From Tomocerus qinae (taxonomy: Eukaryota > Arthropoda > Collembola > Entomobryomorpha > Tomoceridae): a DNA stretch of 64,000 nt. A model generated the notes under the pieces. That model was given only the letters and a program-made list of their open reading frames with translations. It searched no databases and was not told the origin of the DNA. The DNA is taken from the NCBI GenBank assembly GCA_020055645.1, contig CM034546.1, positions 130,717,875 through 130,781,874 of the forward strand, in the 5' to 3' direction. The position numbers were made by a program, and so were the translations under genes. Below, piece after piece: positions 12,046 to 25,436 of this stretch (its first letter is position 1; every line of letters begins with the position of its first letter).

Positions 12046-12563
12046 TTAATCAGTGATGTCATCTGACGCTTGTCACTTGTGATTTCTTTAATTTTTCAGA
12101 ATTTTGGTCATAGTTACAACCACAACACAACCAGGGGTTCATAAAGGAGCAAACGTTTAAGGTAATTATTATCTGTCATCATCATATTATATGCCATCTG
12201 TCCAAACTGTATTCGATAACCATGCCGTCGTTTTGGAGAAAAAGTTCATAACGAAGCAACGGCCATGAGTTAGAAGTCAAGATAGTCAGATTTATTTATG
12301 CAGATTCCTCCCCGTCATATAGTTGATAGTACAGCAGCATAAAACTATACAGCCTATACTGTAAGATGAAATGCAATGGACAGTCACCTCAGCTGTCCTT
12401 GCATTTGCATACTAGGATGGGCGAGCTTTGGCGTCCTTTCCAGTGTGTCGCAATCTCATTGGATTGCGCACGGTTGACTCCTGTGATCCCACCCACTACA
12501 ACAAATTACGTGGAAATGCATGCACTATTTTTTCTCTGATTTCGACATTTTTAAATTTTACAG

Positions 12564-15500
12564 ATGAATAATGCGACGCTTGCAGTGGATCCCTTTTGTG
12601 GAAGGACCCTATCCACCCTTAGAGACACCACAATATGTTCACGAAAAGATAATTCGGATTCCTTGTTTGAAATTAGCCCGAAGCATTTTTTTCCCTTTGG
12701 AAGCGATCAAGAATCCCAATCAAAAGTAATGCTTTTCTATTTTCATGCTAGTTAGGTTATTGTATTGTATTAAGTAGTTGTATTATATTGTCTATTGTAT
12801 TTAAGTAATTATTGTATTATCATATCGTATTGTATTAAGTGTTAAATATTAAATCTTGTTATCTTAATTATTGAATTTTAAAAGGTGTCAAGTTCGTTGA
12901 AAGGAACAGCCTCGGAGGTGGGCCTGGCAGTTGTCGTAGGAAAGAGATTGCTCATTTTCGATAAGGATTTGGAAAGTCCCTTATATTCCGGTTCATTTGA
13001 AAACTCCATTGATTTTGTGGTTTGGAGACGCTCATTACTTTTGTTGGGTACTTCTGCCTCAGACATCATCCTCCTCTGCCCTACAGCCTTTTCTGTTAAA
13101 GAAAAAGTGTAAGATATTAACTTTAGATTGATATTAATAAAAGTTTTATAGCTCTTTAAATATTCATTTAGATTACATGTAATTTTTGTTTTGTTTATTT
13201 TTGCGTAGGAGAGTCAACCCTAATTTCGACGCTTCGGCAGGTCAATATTTCGTAAATGGATTTATACATTCAAATGTAAACCCAAAAATATATTGACATG
13301 TCTGCTATTGATGTGCATGGAAAGCGGTACTGTTTCGAAAATGTACCACTCACTGTTGGATCCTTGGATATGACAGTGAACGCAAACCAAACTTTAGATA
13401 TCGATTTTGGGGGCAAGAGTGGGACGATCGCTGCACGATTTATGGGAGATGAACATCATGATCTGGTAACATTTTACGCCGTTTAAAATTGATTTTCATG
13501 CTAGTATAATTGAATTCATATATTATTGTAGGCAGATTTTTTAAAAAAATCTAACTTAGTAAAGTGCAATTTCTTTTTGGCTACTCCGTCCATAGATAAA
13601 CTTTGCCGAGTCTCCAACTCGTGATATGCTATTCACTTCGGATGAAGCTGGAAGAATTTGTCTTTTCGAGCTGGAAAAGAGTTACAATGAGGATAATGCT
13701 TACAGCGTTAATTTAGTAGCTAATATTTTAGAGGAATATGGCTTGGAACCTTCTGTCAAAGTCAAGAGGATGGTCGATAGAGAAGGGTAATTAAGTAAAC
13801 ATCAAAAAAATCCGTTGGCTATCTTTTTTATACAAATTATTTATAATTTTTAGAGTTCTGTTCGTGTTGTTATCTAATGGGATGTTGCTGTTGTTGGATG
13901 AAGAGAATTTGAGCATTGATACCGAACTCATCCTGCCATCGCCCTCCTTCATAGTTCATGACTTCTCTGTTATTTGTTCGAGGATGGCAATTAAACTTTG
14001 GACTATTTTTGGCGTTCCAGACGGTTTAGAAACATACGTTGGAATTTTTTCCGGTCCGTCGTTCAATTTGGAGTTTTCCTTGAAGATTACGACTGTCTAC
14101 GAAGAAGGGATGATGGATAAAGACAGCCCTCGCTCGTATTTGTTTCCATCAACAACCTCGTCTTATGAAGAGCCTTTCGCATTCCTAGAAGTCTACTCTA
14201 ATGGGTGCAGAGTGTACAAAATGGCCGAGACAAGCACAGATACAACAATTCAGAAACTGTTGACCAAAGGGCGTTTTGACGAGGCAGAGCAATTGACACG
14301 ACAATACGGCAAAGACATGGACATCGTATATAAAGCTAAAGTTAGGGCTCGCGTTATGGAAATATTTTCCAATAAAGGAACATCCGCCAATAAAGATTTG
14401 GGTAACAATATTTGACATTATTTTGTAACTTTCTTAGCTTTTTGTCCTATAATAGTATAATGAATACATGGACGACCTTTTTGGCAGTCAAATATGTGTA
14501 TGCATTTTGTGTCTTAATCTGTAATTAATAATTAATGTGTTTTTTCTTAGATTGTGTCTTCAAGGAAGTATTGCTAACATTGGCCCAGATTCAAGATGCA
14601 GAGTTTGTGTGTTCATTCTCTTTGGAACACCCCTGCCTCGTGTGAGCTGGTTTAAAGATATATTGGATACTGGAATGAGGCGAGCAAACGACTGCTATGC
14701 TACTGAGGCTGCAAAAACTATTGCTGACCCGGAAAAAGTTTTACACGTTTGAACAAGTCATGTCGACAGGAACAATCGAAGAGTGGGATGAGTTCAATAA
14801 CGAAATGATGTATTCACAAAGCTTGTTGTTTGTACAAAATGTATGCTTCATGTATTTAAACAAAATGCATATTTTATTTTAATGTATTGTAATTATATTT
14901 TGGATTGCTTGTTGTTTTTTAAATTTTAGTATGAGTTTAAAAAATGTGAAATGGTGTGGAGACGTCATTCCGACGAGTTTATGGATTCCATTAGGCTGAT
15001 GGACTTTGTCCCTTTCTTCATGGCCTTGTTCAGTAAAGTTCTGTCGACCGACGATTGTGTGTCGCTCTTCCGAGTCATTTTTGTTGATGCCATTAACAAG
15101 TGCATCAAGGAAGAAGAGGAAGCAAGTCAACTTACGCCTGTCGGGAAGTCTCCACCACCGGAAGCTAGTGTTGGGCTCAATGGAATGGTTCAGCTCGTGT
15201 CTACACAGATTTTGTCGTTGGAAAGAGAACTGGACTGGCCTAAAGGAGCTCTGTTCTTTGTAAATAACCTTATTAACACGATTACAGACACGGCATCCAC
15301 TTTTGAAAAGACCTTGGGAAATGTGGATGAGAAATTGTCGAGGAAAAGAGCCATTTGTGCCAAAATTATGGATCATCTCAAAAGATTTCTTCAAGGGCTG
15401 AACGAGTTATCCGAGTTGAAGTCATCTCACTCAATCAGAATTGCTTTTAACGACTACACCCGTGACAGTCGTTACAATGTCGTCAACTCTATGCTCAATG

Positions 15501-17837
15501 AGCTTTTTATACAAGCGGAAATTGAACGATTCATTGCCAAATTCCTCTTCCCGTTTGCAAGTAGAGAAGAACTTGTCTTGGATGACTTGTTTGAATGCCA
15601 CATCAAGGTCAGTGCTAAAGACAATTTTCTAAACAACGAATTCTATTAATAGTTAATGTAAATATTGTAAATAGTAAATATTGTAATCAATTTTCTTTTG
15701 GAGCAGGCAGTGATGCAAGATCTACCGTATTTCATTAGTTCCACGGATATCCCTTATCAAGATCGTATTGTTACGCTCATCTCGTATATTTCTTCAACTG
15801 TGATCAAACTTCGGTGCGTACTATTGATTGCTATGGAATGGCCAGTCCCATGGTCGGCCATAATCGACAATATGGTTTCTAAAACATTGCAACTCAAAGT
15901 AAACGATGATCACGTCTGTTTCGATATGCAAAAGAAAATAAAAATTCTCAGGGATCAGGTTCCCTTCCGGTGTTTACTTATCAAGCATCGATTAACCGCT
16001 GCCAAAGTTAGGCGATCAGATGGACTCCATGTAAGTTATAATTTTAGGAAGAAATCAATAATTCATTTCCGGTCTTAGGAAGGGAACCTCAGATTTTAAA
16101 AAGTTTTGTCTGAAATTATACTAAAAATGATTTAACTCTTTTTGATTGGATGTTTTCTTCCTGTTTCTGTTTGCAGATGGCTCTTAGGAGAATATTAAAG
16201 CACAAAAAGGCGAATTACATGGAAGACTGTTTTGAGCTCATTCGGCATTCAGATATTTTCACGGAGGAAGATGTGTTGGTGATGAAGTTCATGTTGACTT
16301 TAGAAAATAATGAAGGAAATGTGGAAGACAACATTCCAAGTGGAAGTACCTCTATGCTCAAACAAATTTTGTATCGTCTCCACCAGCATTTTCGATGCAT
16401 CGACGCCAAAGGCATTACGGAGCTTCCCACCAGATTTGTATATGACTGAGCAGGACTGGGAGACTTTCAGTTTGGCCACCAAGATCGTTGCGAGTAAACT
16501 AAACCACACGCCTACGTTAGAATTTCTCCAGTTACGGAAGTTGGTTCCGGATTTATGGGACGTGGACACGTCATACTCAGCCAACTATCCGTTTTCTGTT
16601 CTTGCCGAATACTTGCCGAAATCGGCTCACAAATCATCTTCAGAAATCATAGCCGACTGTAGATCACTGGGTGACATCACTTTCCACCACTCCACGGATA
16701 TCCTTGCAGCTGCTGCCATGTATTTTGAGCCAGAAAAGGACCAATCTCTGGAGAAATGGTGGGACATCGTCACAGCTATTGTCCGAACTCCAGATATACT
16801 GTCAAAGACCAATCCCATTACCGAGAACGCCGCTTTTAATATATGCTGTCTTCTCATTAAACAATGTCCCTTCGCTTCGGACGAACAAATGGAAACTATT
16901 CACGAGTTCTTGGTCCTTTATTGCTCGTCCTTTGATAAAATGCTTATGCACGTCTGCAAACTTCTTAGTATTCATCGGATATTCTCTACCCTTAGGGAGC
17001 AGGAAATCCCGTTGGAGAAAGAATTTCTATATATTTACAATTGTAAGTCTGATTCAATGAAATTGATCTTTTATTCCTTTCCTTCATTCCTTGTCTTATG
17101 GAGAATAATAATTGTTATGTCTAATCATGACAATTTTTTAATTTAGGTTATCAAGGAGGGAATGAGGATGATTGTGATAATTTCATCGACAAGCTGAAAG
17201 AGTTTGGCATCGTTTTGCTTAAGTTCGGCGAAGTTGATCTATTTAATTCCGTGTTTACAACCATTCAAAAAGATTACATGGAGCAAGTGATGCTACTGGG
17301 CAACTCTAGTGAGAAGGAAGAGGAAAGAAAAGCATATCTGTATGCATGCGAACATATTAAGGAATTACAAAGGGAACTACTCAATATCCGGTCTCAAATC
17401 AATGAAGAGGAGAGCAATATGTAAGAGAATTAAAAGCAATTAAAATTTTATTATTTTTTGTTCAAATAAATGATTGTTTTGTTTTCAGAGTCATCAACGA
17501 GTTACTGGTTGAATTAAACGAGGTTGGAATCACTCTGAATGCTTATGCTCTGCGGAAACGGAGCAAAAAGAAGTTGGTGGAAAAGTTAACCGAAATGAGA
17601 CATTTCGATCTTGCTTCTGGAGTTGCGCTATTCTTCGGCTTTAAGGAGAAGGAGTCTTGGTCAAGAATCCTCCAAGGATTTTTGAGCTTGAACGACGCTG
17701 CTAAACTGCGAAAAGTCCTGGAAAGAATCAAAAATTATCACGAGCTTTGGATTCTTCCCGAATTTGCAATGGCTTGGTTGTGCGTGTCCAAAGATGATCC
17801 TGGTTTCAAATCAATGTGCCCAATTCCTCTCATGTAA
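12564..17837 (+). pseudogene. KNTC1: KNTC1 / Rod kinetochore protein, frame-broken
   Basis: KNTC1 (Rod) is the large scaffold of the RZZ complex (with ZW10 and Zwilch), which builds the kinetochore corona and holds the spindle checkpoint. Twelve exons can be drawn: 12564-12725, 12885-13108, 13209-13297 plus 13298-13465, 13596-13786, 13854-14401, 14551-14840, 14930-15607, 15707-16030, 16177-17042, 17147-17420 and 17489-17837. Family resemblance is clear at KGRFDEAEQLTRQYGKDMDI (exon 13854), at WPVPWSAIIDNMV (exon 15707) and at LRKVLERIKNYHELWILPEF (last exon). Splice phases agree. The reading frame breaks near 13290 (two bases short in a TA run), near 14643, near 14700 and near 16400. The total is about 1,390 codons against about 2,100-2,200 in flies and vertebrates, so much of the middle is missing. 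It is either a pseudogene or a real gene with assembly indels. Confidence 0.75.
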
Positions 17838-19096
17838 TATTATACCAATCATATAAAGTCCACTTATTCTCGCTGTCACTGACGGTAGTAATGGTAGTAT
17901 TAACATTAATCTATTGTATAAACGGAAATTATAAATACTCTGACGTCATAATAACTCCGCCTAATGTTATAATATACTATTGTGTAGAGAAGTATAGTAA
18001 CGCAAGCAACTGGTTACAGTAACACTCAAAAATTTGCGCGAAATTCATAATCAGTCCCGATATTAAACGAGCGGATAGTATATTCATACCGATGTTTGTA
18101 CTTAAATGGAGTAGATGGTTAAATTTGTTCTTTTCTAGTTACATACAGTAGTGTTATAGCGTTCAGTTCTCTACAGATGTTTTCTTTCTTATTGTATAAG
18201 CGGTATTATGGAAGAAATCATGAACTGAATCAGGACAATAGTATGAATGCTGTGTAATAGGCAAATTATATTTATCAAAATATGATATTATGTATTACCA
18301 CTCCAAATGTCTTATCAATATTGTAATAATATTAATTATAACCTTTGTGAACGCAGCTGAGTGGAACAATTGAATCTGTATTTTGATATTCGCATGATAA
18401 AAATAAAAATAGTTTGATTATGCTCTATATAGCATGATAACATTTATTTATGGTATATAGGTTATAAACCTGACGTGGCAATCTATTGCGTGATGTCCTT
18501 TGACAGCCAATAATAGTGTTGTCGGGCCCAACTGGCGTACACATAGGTATTATGAGAGAGAACTGTATATTGATTTTGTCGCTCAACTTGACAAAACAGA
18601 CGTGAGTAATGCACCAAAACAGTTGAGTAGGGGGAGGCCAAATTTGGTCGGGTGGCCAAAGCTTGTGCTTACCAAAATACACAGTAGGGGATCGGCCGTA
18701 CTCACGCTCTCCCCTTGAGTAGCTGGGCTGAGTCGGCTGAGATTTTCATCGTTGATTGTTCGCCCTGACTTCAATCGTCGGGGGTCGGCGAAAGAGAAGT
18801 AGTTCTGTTCCGTTACTCATTACCCCACTCAATCTACTCACAGCTGGGTATAAATACAAGCTCTCCTTTCCTCAATTCATTTATTCCGCTCTCCAAAGAA
18901 CTGTTTTTTGAACATGTATGGATCATTTCAGTGATTTATTATTGTGCGTTTGCACATTTTGCCAAACTATCCCCATTGGTCAAATTTGCGGCAAAAAACT
19001 TTTGCCAAATCGACCTACCACCGATTTATTTTATATTTTGATAATACTCACAATCTATGGCGTAATTTATTCCAAAAATTCATTTTGATATTATAG
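17838..19096. other. Intergenic, GC-richer patch
   Basis: No gene is supported. Bases 18510-18900 are richer in G and C than their surroundings and end with a TATAAATA box at about 18847 followed by a pyrimidine-rich stretch. This could be a promoter of the TPR-like gene downstream or a piece of a transposon. I see no flanking duplication that would settle it. Confidence 0.4.
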
Positions 19097-19761
19097 GTCG
19101 TTTTGCTAGATCAGTCCAACTTTAATTGGAGTTATTTACTGGTTATGCGACTTCGATATGTCCGAAAGAAGTTACATGGTTCAAATTCCAAACCAAGCAA
19201 GGAAGAAATAGATGCCGCTGTTTGTGCAGTTGAACTAACAAAAGGAACGGTGCATGAAGCATACTGTCTGGGCGCCTACTGCCAGGCACTCGGAAATCCT
19301 GCATTGGAGATGGAAAAACAAAGAGCCAGGCCAACGATTTGTATTTTTGGAAACCAAGAATTTACTTCTACAGAAGCACTCCAATATATAAAAGATAATG
19401 CAAAGTACACATTTTAAAGCCTAGTTTTTAAATTAAGAAAATTTTTAACTGTAATTTTTAATTTTGACTTTTGACATAAACCACTAAAGAGTTACATAGT
19501 GCGGGCACTAAAATTTATTCAAAATCCTTTACTTTTTGAGTATTAAATAACTAACTCGAAAAACTAATTTCATTATCTATTAAAGCAAGAAAATTTTAAA
19601 ATTCAAATACCACAATTTCTCTTCATTTGCTTTCACTTTGTGTTTTTACAAAAGGCAGAAAAATCAAAAAACACTGAATTTTTAAGATTGGCTCCTATCT
19701 GCTTTTTTAAAATAAAAAGTCAATTTTTGCTTGTTCTTTGAATAAAGCTAATACCATTTTC

Positions 19762-21367
19762 AATAATTGAGTTTACTAGAAGAAGAAGTGCCGATTTCAA
19801 AATCTGTATATGTAGGGATAAAATAAACAAAATTTTAGGGGTCATTCAACAATTTTGGGATACCAAATGTGATTAAAAAATTAAATTGTAAAATGAATCG
19901 CTTCAGGTAGCAGTGGTGATCTCTTTTTTGGGCTATTAGAAAAAATGTTTGCTTGATCGCAAAAAAATCCGCACAGATATCAACAAAACTTAAATTAAAT
20001 TCAGAGATTACTGTCGTCATCCACGAGTTCTGACAGGTGATTTAAAATTTGACCTAGGTCAAGCCCCTCTCTCTATGGTCCAAATTTTTTGTCATTAGCT
20101 AATGAAATTGTAGATATCCAAGACTTAAATTTATACGATTTCCAAAATGCATTTTAAGAGGTACCGTGAATAGCGAATATTATGCACTCATAATAAAGAA
20201 ATTAATATTGGGACAAATGCAAATCTAAATCTTATTTGCATGGACATTTGAGGTATTGGAAATAACTTGTGAATTAAAAGATGCAGTAATATCTACAGCT
20301 AAAATCTGGAAATTAAATTGAACATAGTCATGAAACTGAAGTTTCACGGTAAAGAGATTTTGTGTCACTTGAGTTGACTTTGAAAGCTTTGTATCCATTT
20401 TGAAACGAAAGGAATAAAAGGTTAATAATATAAGTTTATTGGCCTAAAACCTTCCTAAAACAAATAAGATTAATTTTTAAAGGTTTTATCTCTAAGTAAT
20501 TTCCAATTATTCAACTATGTCCATACAAATGAGGTTGCAATGAGATTTAAATTTAGCATTCATCCTAGAGAGTTGCACTGGCACATGATACAGAATTTTC
20601 ACGGGCGAGCACAGGCAGATCAAGGATACCCACGGGTGGGCACGGGCAGCCACGGGTAAATCGGGATGCTCACGGGCAGGCATGGGCTCATTTGCCACGG
20701 GCAGGAAAATTCATGCAACTCGCGGGCGCCAGTATATACCCGTAAATATATATAGTAAAAATACCAAAAATTTTGTTTTTTTGTGTGCCCGGCCCGTGCT
20801 CATACTACAAATTTCTCACGGGCGGGCACGAGCACACAGCACAGAATTTTCACAGGTACAGGCGGGCAGGACACGGGCCAATCAAAGATGCTCACGGGCG
20901 GGAGGCAAAGACAAATCCGAAAGCTCACAGGCGGTACGAGCGGGCATGGGCTCATTTTCTACGGGCACGGTATTCACGGTATTTGCTTCATTAAATCCTA
21001 CCCCTTAAAATACATTTTGGAAATCGTATAAATTTATGTCATTATGTCATGGAAATCTGCAATTTCATTGGCTAATGACAAAAAAATTGGATTAATCAAA
21101 GAAGGGCTTGACCGAGGTCAAATTTTGAATCACTGTCAGAAGAACTCATGGTGACGACTGTAATATAGACTACAAATATGACGGTCTACGTGGTTTACGG
21201 AATTTCTGAATTTGAAAGAAAATGTAAAATATTATCTATTCAAACAGCAAATGTGCGCGGAAATAGTTTATGAAAATACCCCCAGGTCTGCAGTTGACCG
21301 AAAATCTCTATGGTAATTATTGGATTTTTTGAAATCGGCACTTCTTCTTCTAGTAAACTCAATTATT
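19762..21367. mobile_element. Foldback element with CACGGGC words, in intron
   Basis: Arms of about 400 bp are inverted copies: the outer 41 bases (AATAATTGAGTTTACTAGAA...) at 19762-19802 return as the complement at 21327-21367, and further matches continue inward to about 20165 and 20985. The centre (20590-20960) is filled with degenerate CACGGGC/GGGCACGGG words. The right end lies 11 bases before the AG acceptor of the next exon of the TPR-like gene. No transposase is seen, and no clear target duplication. Confidence 0.75.
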
Positions 21368-22030
21368 TTCCTTTACAGTTTGGCTTTGCAGTCTCCTAGT
21401 GTTACTTTTGGAGAGCTAATAAGATATGGCGAAATGTTTTCGTCTATGCTACCCTGGGAACATCGTGACAACGATTTGGCAAAGGAATTCTATAATGCAT
21501 GTTTAATTTCTGGTTCGGAAAACAGTAAAGCGAACCACAAAATAGGCAAATTTTTTCTGAACGGGGTTGGTACAACATTCTTATTCAAATATTACACACT
21601 GAGTATAATTAATAATTTATATTTTATTTAGTATAAGGATGTAGAGAATGCCGTAATTCATCTAGAAAAAGCTGTATAGTGTGAACCTTTTAATTTTCCG
21701 GGATGGCTGGACTTGATTCAAACTTTATTGGGTTCTCCTGATGCATACCAAGAAAAAATTCAAAAAGCCTTCAAAACTGTTTGGGAGCAATGAGCAAACA
21801 GTGTGGACGGAAAACCAAATCAGTTCCTTAAATTTCTTGCACATGGCTGCTATCATTTCATGAATCAGGAAACTGAAGCCGCCGTCGAGAAATGGCTAAA
21901 AATAACTACCACTCCAAATGAATCAACTGCAGGGATTTATTTTAATGTATGATCAACATTATAAAACTTACAACTTATAATTACATTGGCTACCGACATT
22001 CATTTAATTAAACCAATAGAGTGTAATATT

Positions 22031-23297
22031 CAGGGAACAAAAAAGCCGTTCTTTTTTACAAAAAAGGAAAAAGCAATATTTTTTAAAGCAGGGTCAGTCC
22101 TTTTTACCTTTTTAGCTCGCCTGAGGAAGCGAGCTTATAGAACCGCACAGTCCGTCCGTCCGTTCGTCCGTCCGTTCGCCAACACTGTAACTTTTGAACG
22201 CAACGACGGAAGTTAACCAAACTTAACAAAAACAATGCCTACGGACCAGTGACGAACCGTATTCATTTTGGTTCAAATCGGTCTATAGGTTGCTAAGATG
22301 CCGCGCGCTCACTTTGTCTTCATTTTGATAGTCAAAATGAAAAATTGGCATTAAATGGACATTAAAAGTTTAATTGTGTTTCCTAAGAATTGTTAGATAA
22401 TAGTATATAATATTTAACTCCGCTTCGACCAAATTTAAGATTTTATAATAAAGTAAATATAACAGGAAAATAACTATTATAGGACGGAAATAAATCTATT
22501 TCGCATTTATATGAAATTGATAGTCAAATTTATATTTTTCGAATTTCTTTTCATTATGATAGCCAACATTAATCAATTTTGATTTTCTGTTGATTTTCAT
22601 AGTTAGCATTAAACAATTTTGTTTTTCTGCTGATTTTCATAGTCAACATTAATCACTTTTGATTTTCTGTTGATTTTCATAGTTAGCATTAAACAATTTT
22701 GTTTTTCTGCTGATTTTCATAGTCAACATTAATCACTTCTGTTTTTCTGCTGATTTTCATAGTCAACATTAATCACTTCTGTTTTTCTGCTGATTTTCAT
22801 AGTCAACATTAATCACTTCTGTTTTTCTGCTGACTTTCATAGTCATAGTCATAGTTGATTTTCAAAGTCAACATTAATCAATTTTAATTTTCTGTTGATT
22901 TTCATAGTCAACATTAACAATTTTGAGTTTTTGTTGATTTTCTTAGTCAACATTAATTAATTTTGATTTTCTGTTGATTTTCATATTCAACAATTATATA
23001 TTTTGATTTTCTGTTGATTTTCATAGTCAATGTTAATCTGCTTTGGTTTTCTATTGACTTTGATGGTCAAAATTCGTAAATTTTGATTTTGATACTGAAT
23101 ATTAACCAATAGATATGAAAATAAGCCTATTTCTATTATTCTACTAAAACTGTGTACACGGTCCCTTTCACTCAGGCGAGCTTCTGTTACGGCTTGCCGT
23201 AGGTTTTTACTTTGTTTACATGTAAAGTGGAAGTAACTGAGGCACGCTGATACCTTTTTAATAAAAAAGGTAAATAAAGGTCTTTTTTGTTCCCTGG
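22031..23297. mobile_element. hAT-type MITE with nested element (copy 2)
   Basis: Second-copy counterpart of the composite at 300-1564, with the same ends, the same nested AGCTCGCC-family element and the same minisatellite. It sits in the intron between the third and last visible exons of the TPR-like gene. Confidence 0.8.
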
Positions 23298-24112
23298 TAA
23301 TACTATTCACGCATCCAGTATGCTAACAAGAGATCACATTAATACTTTCATAACATTCTACTTCTCAAAATATTATAATTTTGAAAACATTTTATAGTTG
23401 ATAGCTTTTAAGAAGTAAGAAAATTTTATTAAAATTGAGTATTTTGCAAGGGAAAAGTTTTAAGTAAGAAAGATTTTAGTGTTTCAAAACATGTATTTGC
23501 ATTTTTATTATTCTTTCCATTCCATTATTTTTTCTGTCTACAAATGAATTATTTTATTCAAAAAGACTTATTTCGGTTATAATTATTGTTTTCGCAAAAA
23601 ATTTAAGGCTAAATTAAATATCTAAAAAGATATAATTTTGCCCAGATTTTAAACGTTTATGAAAAGGATTTTAGGTCAATAAAAATATTTGAAGTGGGCA
23701 TTTAGCATTCGGATTATGCACATGTTATTGTTATTGATTGTAGGAATCTGTTTTTTTGCAGGATCTGCAAAGTGTTAAAAAGACACATTGTTGGACGCAG
23801 CAAGCTGGAGATATTATGTTAAAACTAGAAGATATTCAGAGATTACTTGAAATGAAAATCCGTAGGGCAAGAAACCCAAACGATGAGAAAATATTGCAAT
23901 TTCATAAAGATAGTATATTGTCTAATAGATCAACAGACAGAAATGGAGGGAGAAATCCTCGGTCTCAAGGGCGAGGTTGTCAAAATTGGCGAGAGCGAGG
24001 CGACAACTCAAGATCTTCACAGAGTCAGGCTTATTATGGTGGTCATCAGAGACGACAGTATGACGCCAACTACCAAAGACGAAATCCTAGCCCAGATAAT
24101 TGGCGTTCTTAG

Positions 24113-25436
24113 GTATAACCCATAGAATTCCTTAGGGAAAGATAACTTTGTTTACACTGATTGATTTGGGGTAAAACCCATCTAAATTAAACAGTTTGAC
24201 GATATTTTTGAGGTTTTATTATCATAATTTTATTTGCATGTTGTTGGTCGTGCATAGTTGCTTATCAAAATGTTCTTATTCTAATCTGGTCTCAATTGCT
24301 GGAAACATTTACTATTTTGATAGGAGTTAGGTACCACGTTTCTTATTTACAGAAAATTAATTCAATTGTCTCATCTTACAATCTTGAGCATTATTGAAAA
24401 TTTTGACAACATATTGTCCGATAATTGACTTTAAAATTAACTGAAAATTTATTTATTCTTTTCAGCAAATATTTTTGATGCTAAAATCCTCGTTTTAGAT
24501 TTTTATTGGGAACACATGTAGCACATCTTTTACAATAGTATTGCTTAATTCTATCACATCAAAACTTATCAGAAAAAAATTTTGCAACATTATTACAAAT
24601 TCATGGCTACACTCATCTTGAATATACATTTCATACATAAATCACTAGGCCTAATGGATACTGTCGTATTTATCTAGTTTACCCTCAATACTAATAAATA
24701 ATTCTGCCGACTTCTCATTACTGTTGTCCAGTAAATATTGCAATAGAGCACTTAACCAATTTATTAATAAGGTTGTTGGTTTCTTATACATTGGTATACA
24801 TTAGGCACGCATATGTGGTTTTGCTTGTTTCTTATCAATCATGACATCATGACTTGACCAAAGTTGTAGTACATGCAAGCATAAGCATTACTTGTAACTA
24901 TCTACTTATAGAAGTGTGTAATGCTTTATTTGTTTTATGTAGTAGTTAATTAATATATGGATAGAATTGTGAAGGATATTTTAGGAAATTTATATTACAT
25001 ATCGTGTAATTATTATTTTAATTGGCTTAATAAGTGTGGTTTATGGTTGGTTTTACTTTAATATACAATCGTCTTCAATTTCCTTTCTGACAATTCTAAG
25101 TAATTGAAACAAGATTGGCATTTTAATTGTTATTTCCACTGTATCATTAATAATAAACCTCTACTTAAGCATTCAGTTTATTAAACTGTGCCTAGTAGTA
25201 AGTTTAATATTATTAAATATCGGTAGCAAATAAAGAGGTACGTACTATGAAATCTAAATTCTTAAATACAATTTCAACTTTACTAAATTCGTTAAGCAAA
25301 CAGTTTTAATTAAATTTTTGAAAATGTTTGAATGAATATTTAGAATAGCGTACAATAATAAATCCGGAAAACGGAGGCTGACAAGTGCATACTGGAGAAA
25401 ATAAGAAACATTCTGTGAAAATCATAGTGGATTAAA
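24113..25436. other. Spacer upstream of VAMP, copy 2
   Basis: Same AT-rich spacer as 2394-3704. No gene seen. The ATG of VAMP follows at 25437. Confidence 0.5.

Larger units (their letters stand above)
19097..24112 (+). pseudogene. TPR-like gene with Arg/Gln-rich tail, in-frame stops
   Basis: Four exons join with matching phases: 19097-19404, 21379-21565, 21632-21946 and 23762-24112. The 5' exons were not found. The helical segments (KANHKIGKFFLNG, ENAVIHLEKAV, FPGWLDLIQTLL, QEKIQKAFKTVWE) have the spacing of tetratricopeptide-type repeats. The last exon ends in a low-complexity tail rich in Arg, Gln, Asn and Gly (RNPRSQGRGCQNWRERGDNS) that could bind RNA or be disordered. Two stops interrupt the third exon, TAG at 21677-21679 and TGA at 21791-21793, although the frame stays protein-like after both. 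Readthrough or a selenocysteine at the TGA is not supported by anything else I can see. I do not recognise the family. A pseudogene is the simplest reading. Confidence 0.5.

Noticed and set aside
18510-18900. Possible solo LTR starting TGTTGTCGGGCCC with a TATA box
   Set aside because: No matching end, flanking duplication or second copy could be found, so it may equally be a promoter region.
20507-21031. Open frames over the CACGGGC-rich centre of the foldback element
   Set aside because: They are low-complexity by-products of the repeated word, without splice or start support.
21791-21793. Selenocysteine reading of the TGA
   Set aside because: A TAG stop lies 38 codons upstream in the same frame and no SECIS-like hairpin was recognised, so decay is more likely.
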